Assembly (NCBI GenBank): GCA_964019165.1
Contig: OZ025271.1
Span: forward strand, 320,001 to 384,000
Origin: Mastigias papua
Taxonomy: Eukaryota > Cnidaria > Scyphozoa > Rhizostomeae > Mastigiidae
DNA: 64,000 bases
Direction: 5' to 3'
A program made the translations under genes and the position numbers. Every line of letters starts with the position of its first letter. Within the stretch, counting starts at the first letter, position 1. Below the pieces are notes generated by a model. The model was not told the DNA's origin. It saw only the letters and a program-made list of their open reading frames with translations, and searched no databases. Positions 1 to 13,015 of the stretch are shown one piece after another.

Positions 1-2311
1 CCTATGAAGATCATTATTTCAAAGAAATTTTGTGTATAATGAAGAGAAAGTAATTGATCTCAGGGGGACTCGAACTGATTACATCTGAATGTGCAGGTTG
101 AGCTGTTGAGCTGTTGAGTCAAACTTTGAAGCTCATATTCGATAAAATAGCTTGTGCTTCCATTGTCTTTCTTCTGGCACTGTAACATAAAGCTTTCCGA
201 ACTCTTTTGCTATAACCTTTAGATTTCCGTGGCTCATTTACTTGTATCTGATGTAGATAACGGCCATAGTGGTATATGCTATCTTTATTTGTTTACAACA
301 GAATCGTACCGAAGGTTGATTGCCACTACATCAAAATTATGTGAGTTGACTTTCATTCATTACTACAATAAATTTCACTTATGTGGTCATATGAATCAGC
401 TTTGGCAATATCATTCATGTGCGTTTGTCCTTTAGTACATCTTCAAACCAGGAAATATGTCAATTTAACAGGCTATTTATAGAGTACACATCATCATGTT
501 TATTTTCTGTATTCTATTTTCCAGACTATCCACTGACAGTTCGCTGTTTGGAGACTGAGGTGAACACAGTCCCAGTCATAATCACTTCTCAATTTCTGCA
601 TGATGCTTTTTGCAAAGGTACGTTTCTAATAATTTAGTCAAACACTCCTTTAATCTATGCTTAATAGATCATATATGTAATTCCACCTCTTAGTTGTTGC
701 ATTTTGCCATGGTGCTCGCATCTATTGCCAGGCATCCACAGTAAGCTTTGTATATTCAAGCACCCTCTCTTTCATATAGACACTACAATAGTGTTTTGGC
801 ATAAGTTTGGCATCAGCGAAAAGCTATTTTTCATCATATCAGTAGGCTTCGTACATCATTCGCTTGAAAACTTGTCATACCATTATATGAATTATTAAGT
901 CATCTTTGAAGGTAAGATATGAGCTTCTATTACTACGACTATGGGTGTGTCTGGCAAAAAATTTCATTGATATTTTGATGCCTTTCTGGACATGCTCTCT
1001 GATCAAGGTATCCTCAACAACCACATTATGATGATGTTTTCAAATTTTCAAACTTACCAACTTGTAGCTATAATCATATTTCCATCATTATCTTTAAACG
1101 TGAATCAAAGTTAGGTTACTATAGTTCGAGACAGGAATTCTATAATCACTGGTTTAATTTTTTAAACCAATATTTGTTTGTCTCTCCGATCTTCAAGGCG
1201 TTTCCAAGCATTTTTCGTATGTAGTTGATTTGTTTACAACAAGCTCATACGCATTTGCGAGTGAAACAGCCACATCTTCAAAGTAACTTTATCTGAAATT
1301 ATTGAATCACATCTCAAGTTGACCTTAAAAACATCTTATCGTTGAGAGACAATTTTATTAAAAACTATCATAACATTGCTTGCAGCCAGATGAGAATATT
1401 CCAGTTGCGTCTTGCAGACAGCAAATAACTTGGCAGGCTGCATTTCAAAAGTATTTTTGATGAATGAATTGTGCCTTATGTACACATATCATAGTAAAAA
1501 GGTTCAGCTTGGGTTTGTTGAAGAACAACGTTAATATTCTAATCTAAAATGCAACCTGTATAATTTATTTGTGCTAAAAGCTAGATACTGGAGAGGCTAT
1601 TAGTAAAGTCTTGGAATACAGAATGTAGTTGAGACATTTTTATACATCTTGCTAAGAATCCCAATCCCACATTTCAATTCAGTACACTTATGGCTCTGAT
1701 AGATTCAGTCGCTATTGCAGTCTAGTTATCAAACGATGCTAGAGCTATGTTTCCTGTACTTGAAATAAGTTCAATACTATTCTTGCGGAAGCTTAGGTTA
1801 TACTTCTGTTTCGCATGGCTTTGATGATATATACTGATCAAGTACCATCATTGTGATAGAGTAATTTAATTGATTCCTTTTGGATCTCCAGTTAAAGAAA
1901 TTTGCAGCACCTACAACCCTCATAAGGTATTTCATTTGAATTTCGTTGCTGAGCTATACATTAGGTTCATGGAAATTGCAATTGCTTGTATCTTTTTACA
2001 ATCTTGTTACATAGTTCATAGCAACAGGCTGTATTCTGACTATTTTAAGTTTGCATTTGGCAAGAGCCCAAGTTATCATAACAGAGACTTTTAGACCATC
2101 TCCAATCTCCTTATTACATATTTTCTCCCAGAAATATAAGGCATGCATTAATAACAAAAGCAAAGCCTCAACATAGACCTACCTTTAGAAGTAATTCAGT
2201 TACTTCACATTCAGAATATAGCTTAATTTAAGTTAAGTAATGGTGACAAAGAAGATGATGACGGTATTATTTCGGAATGAGATTTTGAGTAGATCATTGA
2301 TCTTTTAATAG
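1..2311. other. Non-coding stretch, mostly featureless
   Basis: AT-rich sequence with frequent stops in all frames and no recognisable protein. The only structured element seen is the tRNA-like trace near the left edge, listed separately. Its right end reads TCTTTTAATAG directly before the repeat-built reading frame at 2312, so at least the last part may be an intron or 5' flank of that frame. Confidence 0.5.
58..125 (-). repeat. tRNA-derived SINE-like fragment
   Basis: Read on the minus strand, this piece has a polymerase III B-box-like segment AGTTCGAGTCC (complement of 66-76, 10 of 11 consensus positions). An A-box-like segment TGACTCAACAGC (complement of 110-121) lies about 35 bases upstream, close to tRNA spacing. 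The would-be acceptor stem does not pair convincingly, so this is read as a SINE head or decayed tRNA-like sequence rather than a functional tRNA gene. Chance similarity is possible. Confidence 0.35.
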
Positions 2312-3340
2312 AGTACTCCTTCACTTAATGAAGAAGAAGAGATATCACAACCTAATGAGGAGGAAATGACAGTGCCAATTAATGATGACGAGACGACACC
2401 ATCACTTAATGGCAAAGAGAAGATACCATCAGTTAATTATGAAGAAACGACACCATTGCTTAAAGATAAAGAAGAGAGATTTCCTCCTAATGATAACGAG
2501 CCGACATCATCCCTTATTGATAATGCCAATGAACCACCAATTAATCAGACAGAAGAGAATGTACCATCTAATGATAAAAAAGAGACACCACCACTTAGTG
2601 ATGACGATAAGGCACAACAAAGTAACGAGAAAGAAGAGGAGTTAACATATAATTCTAGAGAAATAACACCACAATTTAACCGTAAAAAGATGAAAGCAGC
2701 ACTTATTGATATAGATAAGGTACCAGAAATTAATCACATAGACGGAACACCATCTCCTAATGAGAAACGGAAGACACTGCCTTCTAATGATGATAAGAAT
2801 AAACAGCAATTTAACGACAAAGCCAATGAACACCCAATTAATGATAATGACAAGTGGCCACCACCTAATGAGAAAGAAAAAACACTGCCACTTGAAAAAG
2901 GCAAGACATCATTCCTTGATCACAAAAACAAGGTACCAAGAAGTTTTGAGAAAGAAAAGATACCACTATCTAATGAAAAAGAGAAGACAGTATCACCTAA
3001 TTATAGAGCCAAGATACCGCCACCAGTTAAGTACAAAGGGAAGACACTACCACATACTGATAACGAGAAGATACTACATCGTAATGGTAAAGGAAAGACG
3101 CTACTAGCTAATGATAACGGGAAGAGACAACAACTAAATGGCAGAGCAAACACACTACCAATTAATGACAAAGGCAATATACCACCATTCAATGATACAG
3201 AAAAGAAACTTTCACCTAATGATCAAGAGCAGACATCAGTTGATGTCAAAGTCAATGAGCCACCAATTACTCAGAAAGAGGAGACAACACCACTTAATGA
3301 TAAACAGAAGACACCACCACACAATGGCAAAGAAAGGGTA
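2312..3340 (+). repeat. 27-bp degenerate minisatellite, about 38 copies
   Basis: Tandem units of 27 bp with core AATGATAAAGAGAAGACACC then ACCACTT, diverged by several substitutions each. Unit length is preserved as a multiple of three almost throughout, which keeps one reading frame open along the whole array. Confidence 0.8.
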
Positions 3341-3367
3341 CTTCATGTTCTCCTTGTCAAGTCATAA
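2312..3367 (+). CDS. Low-complexity protein exon made of 9-residue repeats (27-bp units)
   Basis: A single open frame of about 351 codons runs from just after a possible splice acceptor (TTTTAATAG at 2303-2311) to a TAA at 3365-3367. An in-frame ATG lies at 2366. The product is a chain of about 38 degenerate 9-residue units with consensus near NDKEKTPPL. It is rich in Asn, Asp, Glu, Lys, Thr and Pro, and has no membrane segment or signal peptide. Units vary a lot, yet only two length exceptions to the 9-residue period are seen. Because the unit is a multiple of three, a second frame is also largely open (His/Arg/Met-rich), so openness alone does not prove coding. It may be a disordered or extracellular repeat protein exon, or an untranslated minisatellite. 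I do not recognise a family. A (TA)n run begins directly after the stop. Confidence 0.4.
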   Translation, partial: STPSLNEEEEISQPNEEEMTVPINDDETTPSLNGKEKIPSVNYEETTPLLKDKEERFPPNDNEPTSSLIDNANEPPINQTEENVPSNDKKETPPLSDDDKAQQSNEKEEELTYNSREITPQFNRKKMKAALIDIDKVPEINHIDGTPSPNEKRKTLPSNDDKNKQQFNDKANEHPINDNDKWPPPNEKEKTLPLEKGKTSFLDHKNKVPRSFEKEKIPLSNEKEKTVSPNYRAKIPPPVKYKGKTLPHTDNEKILHRNGKGKTLLANDNGKRQQLNGRANTLPINDKGNIPPFNDTEKKLSPNDQEQTSVDVKVNEPPITQKEETTPLNDKQKTPPHNGKERVLHVLLVKS

Positions 3368-3383
3368 ATTCATATATATCACT

Positions 3384-3483
<100 letters not shown>

Positions 3484-3555
3484 TAGATACTGATAGATAT
3501 AATATATATATTACGTCATGAGTGTCATGACTTCCACAATCAGAAAATCTATTTT

Positions 3556-3625
3556 GACCCCAGTGCAAATTCGAGCTCACAATGTTTAGATCGGAAGAAT
3601 CCTGCGCTAATCAATTGCACCATCC
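3556..3625 (-). repeat. tRNA-derived SINE head
   Basis: On the minus strand the sequence starts GGATGGTGCAATTGATTAGC, with an A-box-like TGGTGCAATTGA (11 of 12 consensus positions). A B-box-like AGCTCGAATTT follows about 35 bases later, giving the size and layout of a tRNA body. Clover-leaf pairing is incomplete, so it is a SINE head rather than a tRNA gene. The downstream SINE body would run into the (TA)n run at 3388-3481, a plausible 3' tail. Confidence 0.5.
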
Positions 3626-3662
3626 AGGCACAACAGAATAGCTATGAAGTTTCAAGGTCATT

Positions 3663-3951
<289 letters not shown>

Positions 3952-3959
3952 ATATGTAT

Positions 3960-4385
<426 letters not shown>

Positions 4386-4387
4386 CT

Positions 4388-4502
4388 ACCGGTTTTGTCC
4401 GTCTGATACGGATTCTTCAACGAATTAAAGAAGTTCACTGTAACCGTCCAATGTATAGAGAAATTGAAGCGTAACATTGAAAATCAGACGGATGAAACTG
4501 GT
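4388..4502. repeat. Short inverted repeat (about 20-bp arms, 115 bp overall)
   Basis: ACCGGTTTTGTCCGTCTGAT at 4388-4407 is complementary, with three mismatches, to ATCAGACGGATGAAACTGGT at 4483-4502. It lies immediately right of the large palindrome. It could be a small MITE or an unrelated hairpin; no target duplication is clear. Confidence 0.45.
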
Positions 4503-7500
4503 ACGAGCGAAGAAGTTGTGTTATTTTCTGCTATATTTCTGTATGGAAATGTTTTGATATTTTGTAGAGAGTTGGTGATTGGGTCAAAATTGATGTTAAT
4601 CCAGATGATCGTCGGTAAAGTTTCGTTTTAACTTACTTGAAGTGTTATCTAGTGATAGACATCTTCTTTTCATTGGCACACAATTTGTCGTAACTCTTCA
4701 TCTTGTCTTTAAGGCACTCTTACATCAAGTGTACAAGACTTTACTCTTTGATTTAAAATGCGAGGTCGAAATATATTTGGCATTGTTTTCTACAAGAACA
4801 ACACCTAAGTTTAAAGAAATACCATTTACATGTGCCATTCATGACGTGGAAAGACATAAGGCCATCTGGTTCCCATCATGGATTATACTTACAATTCAAC
4901 TATTAATATCAAAATAATAAGAAAATAAGACAAGTGCAGATGAAGACAATATAAGGGGAAAAAGAAAAACAGAAAATATATCAGTTTTTATTAGGTGTCA
5001 TTTCAAATCTTAGCTAAATAGCCAAAAGCTTGAAATCCGGCAGACTGCTATTAACTTGGATTTTGGTCGGATAAGGCATCCGGACCTGAGATTTTCAGTT
5101 ATTTATTTGATTCTAGATGCGATTGTAACAAATTCCACGTACTTCATTATGTTTGATTTGCATAAAAGCATATAGCTATCATTCCTATTGTTGTATTACT
5201 TTATTTTGCTTCCTTAGAAACAATCTAAGTATACACGTGGAGAATACGCCAATGAATATTACAGTTTACATTTAGCTCAGTTTGATGAGTGATGCAACGC
5301 CTTGAAAATAGTCTTTCTGTGTTGATTAAATAAATAATCTGTCAAAAGTCTTGGAATACTTGCTATGCTTTATGTCATTGACTAGCTATATTGCTTCCAA
5401 CGCCACTTGTATGCAATGTAATCTTACGCAACTATGAAAAACCTGACAAGTGGAAATGGTGCATTTGGGCAATGCTATAGGTCATCTCTATTGAGCAAAC
5501 CTTCTGCAAGAGGAAGAAAGGGTGGATTTTACTTGCTCTCATGAAATATCAATAGGAGTTGGAGATTATAGAGGAGTTGGAGATTATAGAGAAATGTGCC
5601 GATGTTCCAATTACAATTGGCTGGCAATGTAGCCCTTTCATATCTAAGGTCAAGGCAAGCCACTAGCCAGGCTGATGTTTTAGTAGTGGCTCGTGTTTCT
5701 TGAGGGAAACATTTAGCAAAAAACTTACAAGATTCCATTTCAGGAACATGATTTCAAACTTTGATGGGTCACGAGTCTTAGTGAGATGATATCCTTCATA
5801 TCACAAAAATTTCCTTGTAAATTTGGAAACCTTCCTAAAGCCAAATTGTTAAAAATTTGAACTCAAGAAAATATAGACAATACAGAAACAATAAAATCAT
5901 AATGTACGCAATACTGTTCACTTTCAATCACCTTCAGTGTTTATTGTGACCCAAGGAACAATTTGGTGATGACTTATAAAGGATTTGACAGTCTCAACGG
6001 ATTATTTTAAATTAATTGCCTTGTGTGTTTTAGCCTTAATGGTGTCACAATTACGTAGATAACTCAGTGTACGGGGAGGAGTAAACTGAGAGCAATAGTA
6101 ATGAAGTGCAGTGACGTTTTCACAGGTGGCAAAAGCTGGTATCCTCTTGTCCGGGGGTGATAATTGCCACCCATCCTAGTCCATGGCTGAGGGTCTTGGG
6201 CAAAGTTTGGTAGCTTCGATATTTAATGATATAATTTTGATTTGAGTTAGTTAATGTATAGTTTAACACGTTGTATTACATTCATGATATAGAACAGAAT
6301 TATTTCTTAACAGACAATGTATTGTCACAGAATACCAATCTGATGGAACACCTAAAAAGATGGTTAGTTACAGTATTATTTTTTTGAATGCAAAAAAATC
6401 CTTTAATTGAGTAGTTACATAACCATTGGGGAAGGTGTTACCATGCTTCTGGATAATTTATGCTGCATATTTAAACTAATGCACAAATGTTATCCGTTAT
6501 GTAGTAGATTGCCATATTGTCTTTGAAACAAAATGCTGCTCATCTGTCACATCAATAAAATATGAAAATCCTCTACAGCGTTATAGTATACCGAAATGAT
6601 AGCTCACCTGATATGTTTAGTTATGTCATAATGATTATTGCTCTGTCTCAATGTAATTTCTAATACAGCAATACAGCTTTGAATATACATTGTTTGATGT
6701 ATGCTGCTAATCAAGATATTCCAATATTAAATATATAGCCAGATGCGGGTACACGTCATATGATGAATAATGCATCTATTTGGCCCTATGATTTGTCAAC
6801 TAGCACCTATTCACCATTGTTTACTTGAAGAGTCCAAGTGAAAAAATGAACTCTTTTTGTTTACACAAGACTGGATTTTGAGTCTTATTGTAAACTGATT
6901 TCAAAACACTTAAATGAAAGAACGATCTTGCTTTCAGTCGTTACCCGACGTTTTATACTTTGAGGAGAGTGTCGGACGAAAGAGCTGTCAGTATGTGTAA
7001 AAAAGGTTGCCGCTTTTTCGTGTTGTTAAGAAAATGCTTTAACTAGTACCAGTTCTCTAATTGCTGCACCCGAAGAGATTGTCTTTAATAGCACTCTATT
7101 TTCTCAACTAGAGCAAATCGCTATGACTCGAAAGTTATTTGATGCATCTTTGCATTCATTACTATTGCTGTGCCGCAGTGTAACTTCAAACCAACAAGAG
7201 AAACTACATTTCATTTCATTTCATTTTAAATTATTCATACAAGCTAAAGTTTACTACGCAAAGTTGATTTACAAACTACCCCGTCAAAACCTATTTACAT
7301 TGCTTTCTCAGTATAAAAGCAAATAAATAAATTGAGTCAACATTTAATATATATCAGTCAAAGGGAAAATTATAATTGTAACGCAAACATATAAAAGTTG
7401 CCATAGTGTCATCATGATAAGAACCCATTTTCATACATTGGACTTGAAAGGCAAAATTGTGCCAACTGTTTTGTCTCACTGCTAAGGTTGTTCCAGGTAT

Positions 7501-9584
7501 GTGCTGCTCTAAATCTAAAGCTTTCCTATCCATAAGAAGTTTTTAACATAGGAATAACTCACATAAGTAACCGAGCTGGCTACCAATTTCTCGATGTTAA
7601 CAACAACTGGTAGGCGATCCCTCCGTAATAAACTTCAAAACATGTAAATCATTTCTGCATTTGATGAACTTTCCTGTTTAACTTTTATCTCCCTGAACTG
7701 TTACTATTAGATAGTACTGTGTCTTTTGTGATCTCTTAACATATCTTCGACCTCCCGTAGATGATTCATGTTGTATCAGAATCTACTCCAGTTGGCAAAA
7801 TCAAATCAAAAATTCGTCCACAGGTATTTTGCTTTCAGCATTTATTTGCAGACGCAGTTTTATGGCAAATATCAATTGAAGCATGTAGTTTGATCTAAAA
7901 TAATCTGAAATAATCAACTCACCAGACTTGTCATTATGGCAGATATGAAGAGCAAATACGTTACATCTTAAAACTTGACTGTCATATAATCACAGTAAAA
8001 CCTGGTGAAGAGATTCCATTTAAATTTTCCGTATATCCTACTTTCAGCGGAAATATTGAGATAGGCAGTCACTTCATTTTTCTGTAATATTAATGCTAAG
8101 TGTTACCTGTTCATTGTTCCATTCCTGCAGTTCTGATGTGTAAATAGTGATTTCCCCAATACAAAAATTTTTGCACTCGTCTAAGCCAGAGTCTTACAAT
8201 TTTCCAATACAATGTAGCTGTATATTGTTACAGGATGGTTTGTTAATTCGTATATTAAGTGCTGTAAATAAAATATGGTTGGACTTTTATGGTGTCCCAG
8301 ATTGGATTAAAGTATCCAAATTGTATTTGTTCCATTTGTATAATGAATTTCTGTTTTAATTACGTCTCAATTCCATTACATTAGCTAAAAATAAAAAATG
8401 AAAGCAATTCCTTCCAGGAAAAGTACTTTGTGGAGGAGATTTCGAGATGGTGGATTGCGTTTCATTTATCTCTCTTTCCTTTTAGCGCCTTTTTCAAACA
8501 CCTGAATCCAATGCAGATAAGAAAGCAGCTCCTCTGCACAAGGTATTTTGATTTTATCGCTCCTCCGCTCATCCTATAAAATAAAAAGTCCTTTGCTGCT
8601 ATCAGTTAAAGTGATAAAGCGATACTACTTCAATCACGCAATTTTACGACCGTATATATTACTTGGCATGCCATATGACGTTTATAGAAAATTAAAGTTT
8701 TGTCACGGAAGGAATTTCAGGGAAGTTTTTAAGTTGCTCTTTGCAAAATGAATCTCATCTAGGTTTTTTTGTTTTTTAATTCTTTCATTTAATCAGGAAC
8801 TTCCAACATCACACAAACGATTCATCCTCACTTTTAGGGTTAATGATAATCTTAGATTTAAGTTATTGTCACAGATAGAACGGACAACAGCTCATTTTCA
8901 TTTTACTTCCTCCACGTAAATGAAGTTTTGAAAGTCTCTCTTTGTGACATGTATATTAAGGATTGACTTTTTATGTGAAAGGGAGTACATTCATCGATAC
9001 AAACATCTACAAAGTGGACAAAAGCTTTTGCTCAGTTTTAGGTCTATGTTTTAAATATTATTTATCAGTCAATTTTTTCCATAATGCAACAATTTATTGT
9101 CATTTTAGTCAGAAATATGCAACAGGACATCTCCATTGCAGCATAATGCTTAATTAAGCTTGCTAACTGCTAACCGTAAAGATTTATATTAAATTATCGT
9201 TAGACACAACAGTCTAATATTTATTTCACACTTTTGTGAATGCTATATATGCCATTGAATGCATCTCATCGATGTACTTTTATAAAGATTTACGTTGTAT
9301 TTATCTAATTACTTTTTATACCGAATATTCATACTATCTTAATTGAACAATGAACATCTCCTTTTGTACTTTCAAATGTCCCGTAATTTGCAACCTTCTT
9401 CTTTCATCTTTTGCTTTTCTAAATTGGACGATATTATCAGCTTCCTAGCTCAAGGCATTTTTAAAGTAATATCACGCTCATTCATATTAGTCAACTGTCT
9501 TTCTGTCGTAGAGAACGTTCAAGAAAACTGTCAGTGAGCAACATTGACAATTTGAATATTCAACATTGTACCTGTGTGCTGTTT
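4503..9584. other. Non-coding stretch without supported genes
   Basis: AT-rich sequence with only short, unconvincing reading frames. The segment 6730-7020 resembles 31217-31375 on the same strand (shared ATATATAGCCA, CGACGTTT, GAGTGTCGGACGAA versus GAGTGTCAGACGAA, and CCGCTTTTTCG), pointing to an old duplication or dispersed repeat. Nothing else structured was recognised. Confidence 0.5.
6730..7020 (+). repeat. Dispersed or duplicated segment, partner at 31217-31375
   Basis: Several blocks match the later segment in the same order: ATATATAGCCAGATGCGGGT, then ACGTTTTATACTTTGAGGAG-type sequence ahead of GAGTGTCGGACGAA, then CCGCTTTTTCG. The partner is shorter. Identity is moderate, so this is an old duplicate. 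No coding content is evident. Confidence 0.5.
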
Positions 9585-9795
9585 AGGACTTAATCACATG
9601 ACTGTGATAATCGTAGTTTGCTTTTGATGCTGAAAGAGAGGCCATGATAGGGACGCCATATCGAAGCACATTCAATAGTGCTAGCTTGCTGTTACTTTGC
9701 TTCAAATCGCTGGTATTTTTAAAGAAATGCGCAACTTATGCTTTACTATTCCAGTGTAGTGCATCCTCTTAACTTGCATTTTTAACTAGATGCTC
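9585..9795 (+). repeat. Dispersed repeat, single-copy relative of the 135-bp satellite
   Basis: It contains GATAATCGTAGTTTGCTTTT, followed by GATGCTGAAA and a GAGGCCAT...CCATATCGAAGCAC stretch matching the satellite and its degenerate edge at 29206-29320. Downstream, AATCGCTGGTAT and the following 90 bases match 30085-30150. It appears to be an unexpanded copy of the repeat from which the array at 27004-29320 grew. Confidence 0.6.
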
Positions 9796-11334
9796 GTTAT
9801 GTGCTTTATGCAGGGTAAGACTTATCAAATCTTAGTTGCTCAAGACAGTTTGAAAGATGTAGTTTACTCGTTGTCCAAAGTCAGACTTAGAGGGTCAAAG
9901 CTTGACTTTCTTCTTCCCTTTTGCATAGAATCATGCCGTAGAGTTGGGGAATCTCGTTGATCTTGGGAAATGAATTACCATTAAATAATTAGCTACTGTC
10001 AGCTCTTAAAATATCAGCAGATAGGTGGCTTAAACTGGAATAACGGCATTCTTCTCGCTTTAATAGATGTGTCAAGACAGCAAACCATATGATTTCTTAT
10101 CACAATCAAAGCCCACTATCATTATCAATTGGGTTTGAAACGGTTTTACGCATAGGCAAGGATTCATGCTTCTTGCAATAAAATCATTTCCAGCTGCATA
10201 CAGCAATGAAAATTCCTTATGGTAACCCAAGGAGTTAAGCTGGAAACCAGATTACATTTGAAGCTTAAACTTCTTTTGCTGTTATGACAATTAGTAAGTA
10301 TATTGAGTCATATCGTTCTGGAAATGAAGACTTGTTTTCCAGAATTTACTGAACGGGTCCTTACCTTAAGTTTCCTATTTCATAATGTTCCATTTACACT
10401 TTGAATTTAGAGAAGTCCTGTGGTATCTGCTTTCTGGGAAGGTGCATATTTCGTAATAATATTTTGCTGTTGTTGTCCAATATATAACTTTTTGCTATGG
10501 TATAAACGATATTGGGTACAACACTCTTCGTTCTATACCCTTTATGTATGTTGCCTACCTCATATTGTAACGAAAGACACGGATTGAGAAATTTTTGTGG
10601 GGTAGGGGTGTACAAGGAAATGGAAATGTATTTTGGACCACGTCCTTTCTCAATGAATAGTCCACATCCACATACTGTCTTTTCACAGTTAGGAATATTT
10701 GAATCGTTTCATTAGTAATTTCTACAACATGAGTCTCATCCAGTGGCAACAGAGCAGAATTATGAAACGGAGGATAGAGAGGATGGGGGGGGGGGATGGG
10801 GAGGCAAAGCCACAGGAGTGCTTTTGGGTTCACACATTTAAGAGTTTAAGAAAACGTCCTTTTTGAATATAGAGCTATGCCAATTCTGGAAAGAAACCGT
10901 CAAATAAAGCTATTGACAAAATCATTGATATTCGTGCAGAAAACGTTAATATTTTTTTTTATCATTTTCGGACATATCCAGTTTATCTCAGTTCAGTATA
11001 GATTCTTCCCACACACCCGTTGTTCCAATACAGATCTTCTCTATGCATTTCAGACCTTCCAACCTTGAAAGACCTGAAAACTTTAGATTTTATGTTTTGT
11101 TCTCAAATAGGCTGATGATCTGAAAAAAACTGAAAATCATAGATGCGGTGAAAGGCGGAACTGTACAGGGAAATAACATCAGTTCGATTAACGACGGTAA
11201 CTGAGTCTGGGACGATGTTTCTGAACAGTTCACTGCTGATTGAATATAATCATAAAGCTGAAAGGCACAACATGGCAAAATAAGTACAACTCTGCTAAGC
11301 TTGTTTTCACTAGAACTGTTTTCTTAGGACACTG
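9796..11334. other. Non-coding stretch without supported genes
   Basis: No reading frame with recognisable protein character. A G-run near 10785-10800 is the only compositional feature. Confidence 0.5.
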
Positions 11335-12432
11335 CATGCCCGTAGACAGCTGAACCGAATTGGGGGGGGGGGTGGCACAGATGTAGAAGTCAAATTAGAA
11401 TCTTTCGGGGGGGAGCATTATATGTTATACATAAGTATATGCCAAAATAGTGGTTTGCTCACAGGCTCTCTGGTAAAAAATTGGGGTCTGGGGGCCTGCC
11501 GCCAGACAAATTTTTCAAAGTAATGCCCTCCAGAACGTCGGAAAAGGCCCTTTGGCAGAATAGAATATAGCAGTTTCCATCATTGATTTTCATGCTAAGA
11601 TAGAGAAACTAGCTCCTTTGCATTCCTGTTTTATAAGAACCAGTAAAATTGAGGTTCAGGCTGACAGTTCTTAATTTTTTCTAAATTTTTGAAGCTGAAT
11701 TGTTCTTAATTTGTTCTTAAATTTATGGGGTGCAGACAATTTAGACATTGGACAATATGCAAGACAAAATTAGATGCCTATGAAACAGGTATTATTTTTA
11801 CGAAGGAATGTCATTCCATGTTAATATATTATAGGACAGTGCATGCATCTTTGTACAAAATACATTTAACGATAGTACTTCTGCCTCAATTTGTTCTTAA
11901 TTTGTTCTTAATTTCCCAACAGTTTTGAGGCTGTTGGTTTTATAAAATTGTTCTTATAAAAGGAGTGAACCTAGTTTCATCGAAATTTGAAGATTTAAAC
12001 GACAAAGGAAAAAGCTAAACCGTCTTTTCTCTTTGGTACTACGTGCATGTGCACCAATGACAGAGGTAAAACTATATCTTACCAACACATTGAAGAAAAG
12101 ACATTTCTCACCCTCAGTTATCTAGCAATGGCTACATGGGTTGCGCTCAAAAGGGACAATGCCCTATTTCCTAAAAGGGCTGCCATCTACACAAGCAGAA
12201 ACTCTTAGACAACACTCGTGTCATCACTGAAAAAAGGTTAATAGTTTGTCGTACAACAAAATTAAGATATCTGCATACCATATATCTGTGTTATGGTGCT
12301 TCTAGGTTCAAGATTGAGTGGAACTGAACTGAAAAATGATTAAAAAGCACTGTGTAGTATACTTCTATATACAACCTCGGTGAATTATTTGGGGGGGCAA
12401 TACCCACCCTGCCCCCAGTGTCTACGGGCCTG
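11335..12432. mobile_element. Non-autonomous DNA transposon, 5-bp target duplication
   Basis: The left end CATGCCCGTAGACA and the complement of the right end CAGGCCCGTAGACA form a 14-bp terminal inverted repeat with one mismatch, followed inside by G-runs. The pair is flanked by CACTG at 11330-11334 and 12433-12437, a perfect 5-bp target duplication. Length is 1098 bp with no transposase frame. The ends resemble those of the element at 35602-36258 (shared CAGGCCCGT and 5-bp duplication). By end sequence this could be a hAT-type group with 5-bp duplications; family assignment is tentative. Confidence 0.7.
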
Positions 12433-12730
12433 CACTGCTAACAAGCTTGAGTGTCAGTGATGTATCTACTGGTTGTGGAATATTGTATGGCAATTATGAA
12501 CACAACAATTAAATTATCGTATGAAATGTACTCTAAGTTGTGAGAGCTTAAGATATACTTTGATTGAGGTTATGTGTCACACAATGAAACTGTGTGATTT
12601 GGCAGGTATGCATTTGCATACGTAAAAATCTGGCAGTACAAAGAAATCTTATTTACATGCCTTTACATTAGGCCAGCACTCAAAGCATGATTTCAATGAT
12701 TCAAAGCGACCTCAAAGCTACCATTTTGAA

Positions 12731-12770
12731 TTTTTTGGCGCGAAACTTAAGACTGTGACGCCATTTTCGC
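12731..12770 (+). promoter_or_regulatory. Promoter-like E2F/YY1-type motif block
   Basis: TTTTTTGGCGCGAAAC fits the E2F consensus TTTSGCGCGAAA, and GACGCCATTTTCGCC fits a YY1-type GCCATTTT core. Both motifs are kept, with the same spacing, in the duplicate at 32285-32320 (there GGCGGGAAAC, also an E2F-compatible form), although the surrounding sequence has drifted. A possible first exon with a strong donor follows about 200 bases downstream. The motif calls are by eye; promoter function is inference. Confidence 0.45.
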
Positions 12771-12927
12771 CGTCGAAGCTGTTAGTTTGAAAAGGGGTCG
12801 TAGCTTGTGTTATGCACACAAACTATTTATCCTATCAAGAAAGATGCATGAAGACTGGCTGCAGAATTTCTACTGGCTTCTTTGAGAAGTCTTAGTGTTA
12901 TTTTCAGTAGATATGTAGAAGTGTTAG

Positions 12928-13015
12928 ATGCTCAGTGAATTTCATGAAGACATGATAGCCAGGCTGAAGATGGTTTGTGACGAATGCCTGCTTATTGAAC
13001 AACTTGTAGTATGTG
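12928..13015 (+). CDS. Possible first coding exon (29 codons, phase 1 donor)
   Basis: ATG at 12928 opens 29 codons, reading MLSEFHEDMIARLKMVC and onward to VVC, ending at a good splice donor G|GTAAGTTTA at 13016. The duplicate at about 32540-32616 keeps GTAAGTTTA and part of the preceding sequence but not a clean frame, so that copy looks decayed. The phase 1 donor is compatible with the phase 1 acceptor of the exon at 23319, but nothing else links the two. I do not recognise the peptide. Without transcript data this is a candidate only. Confidence 0.3.
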
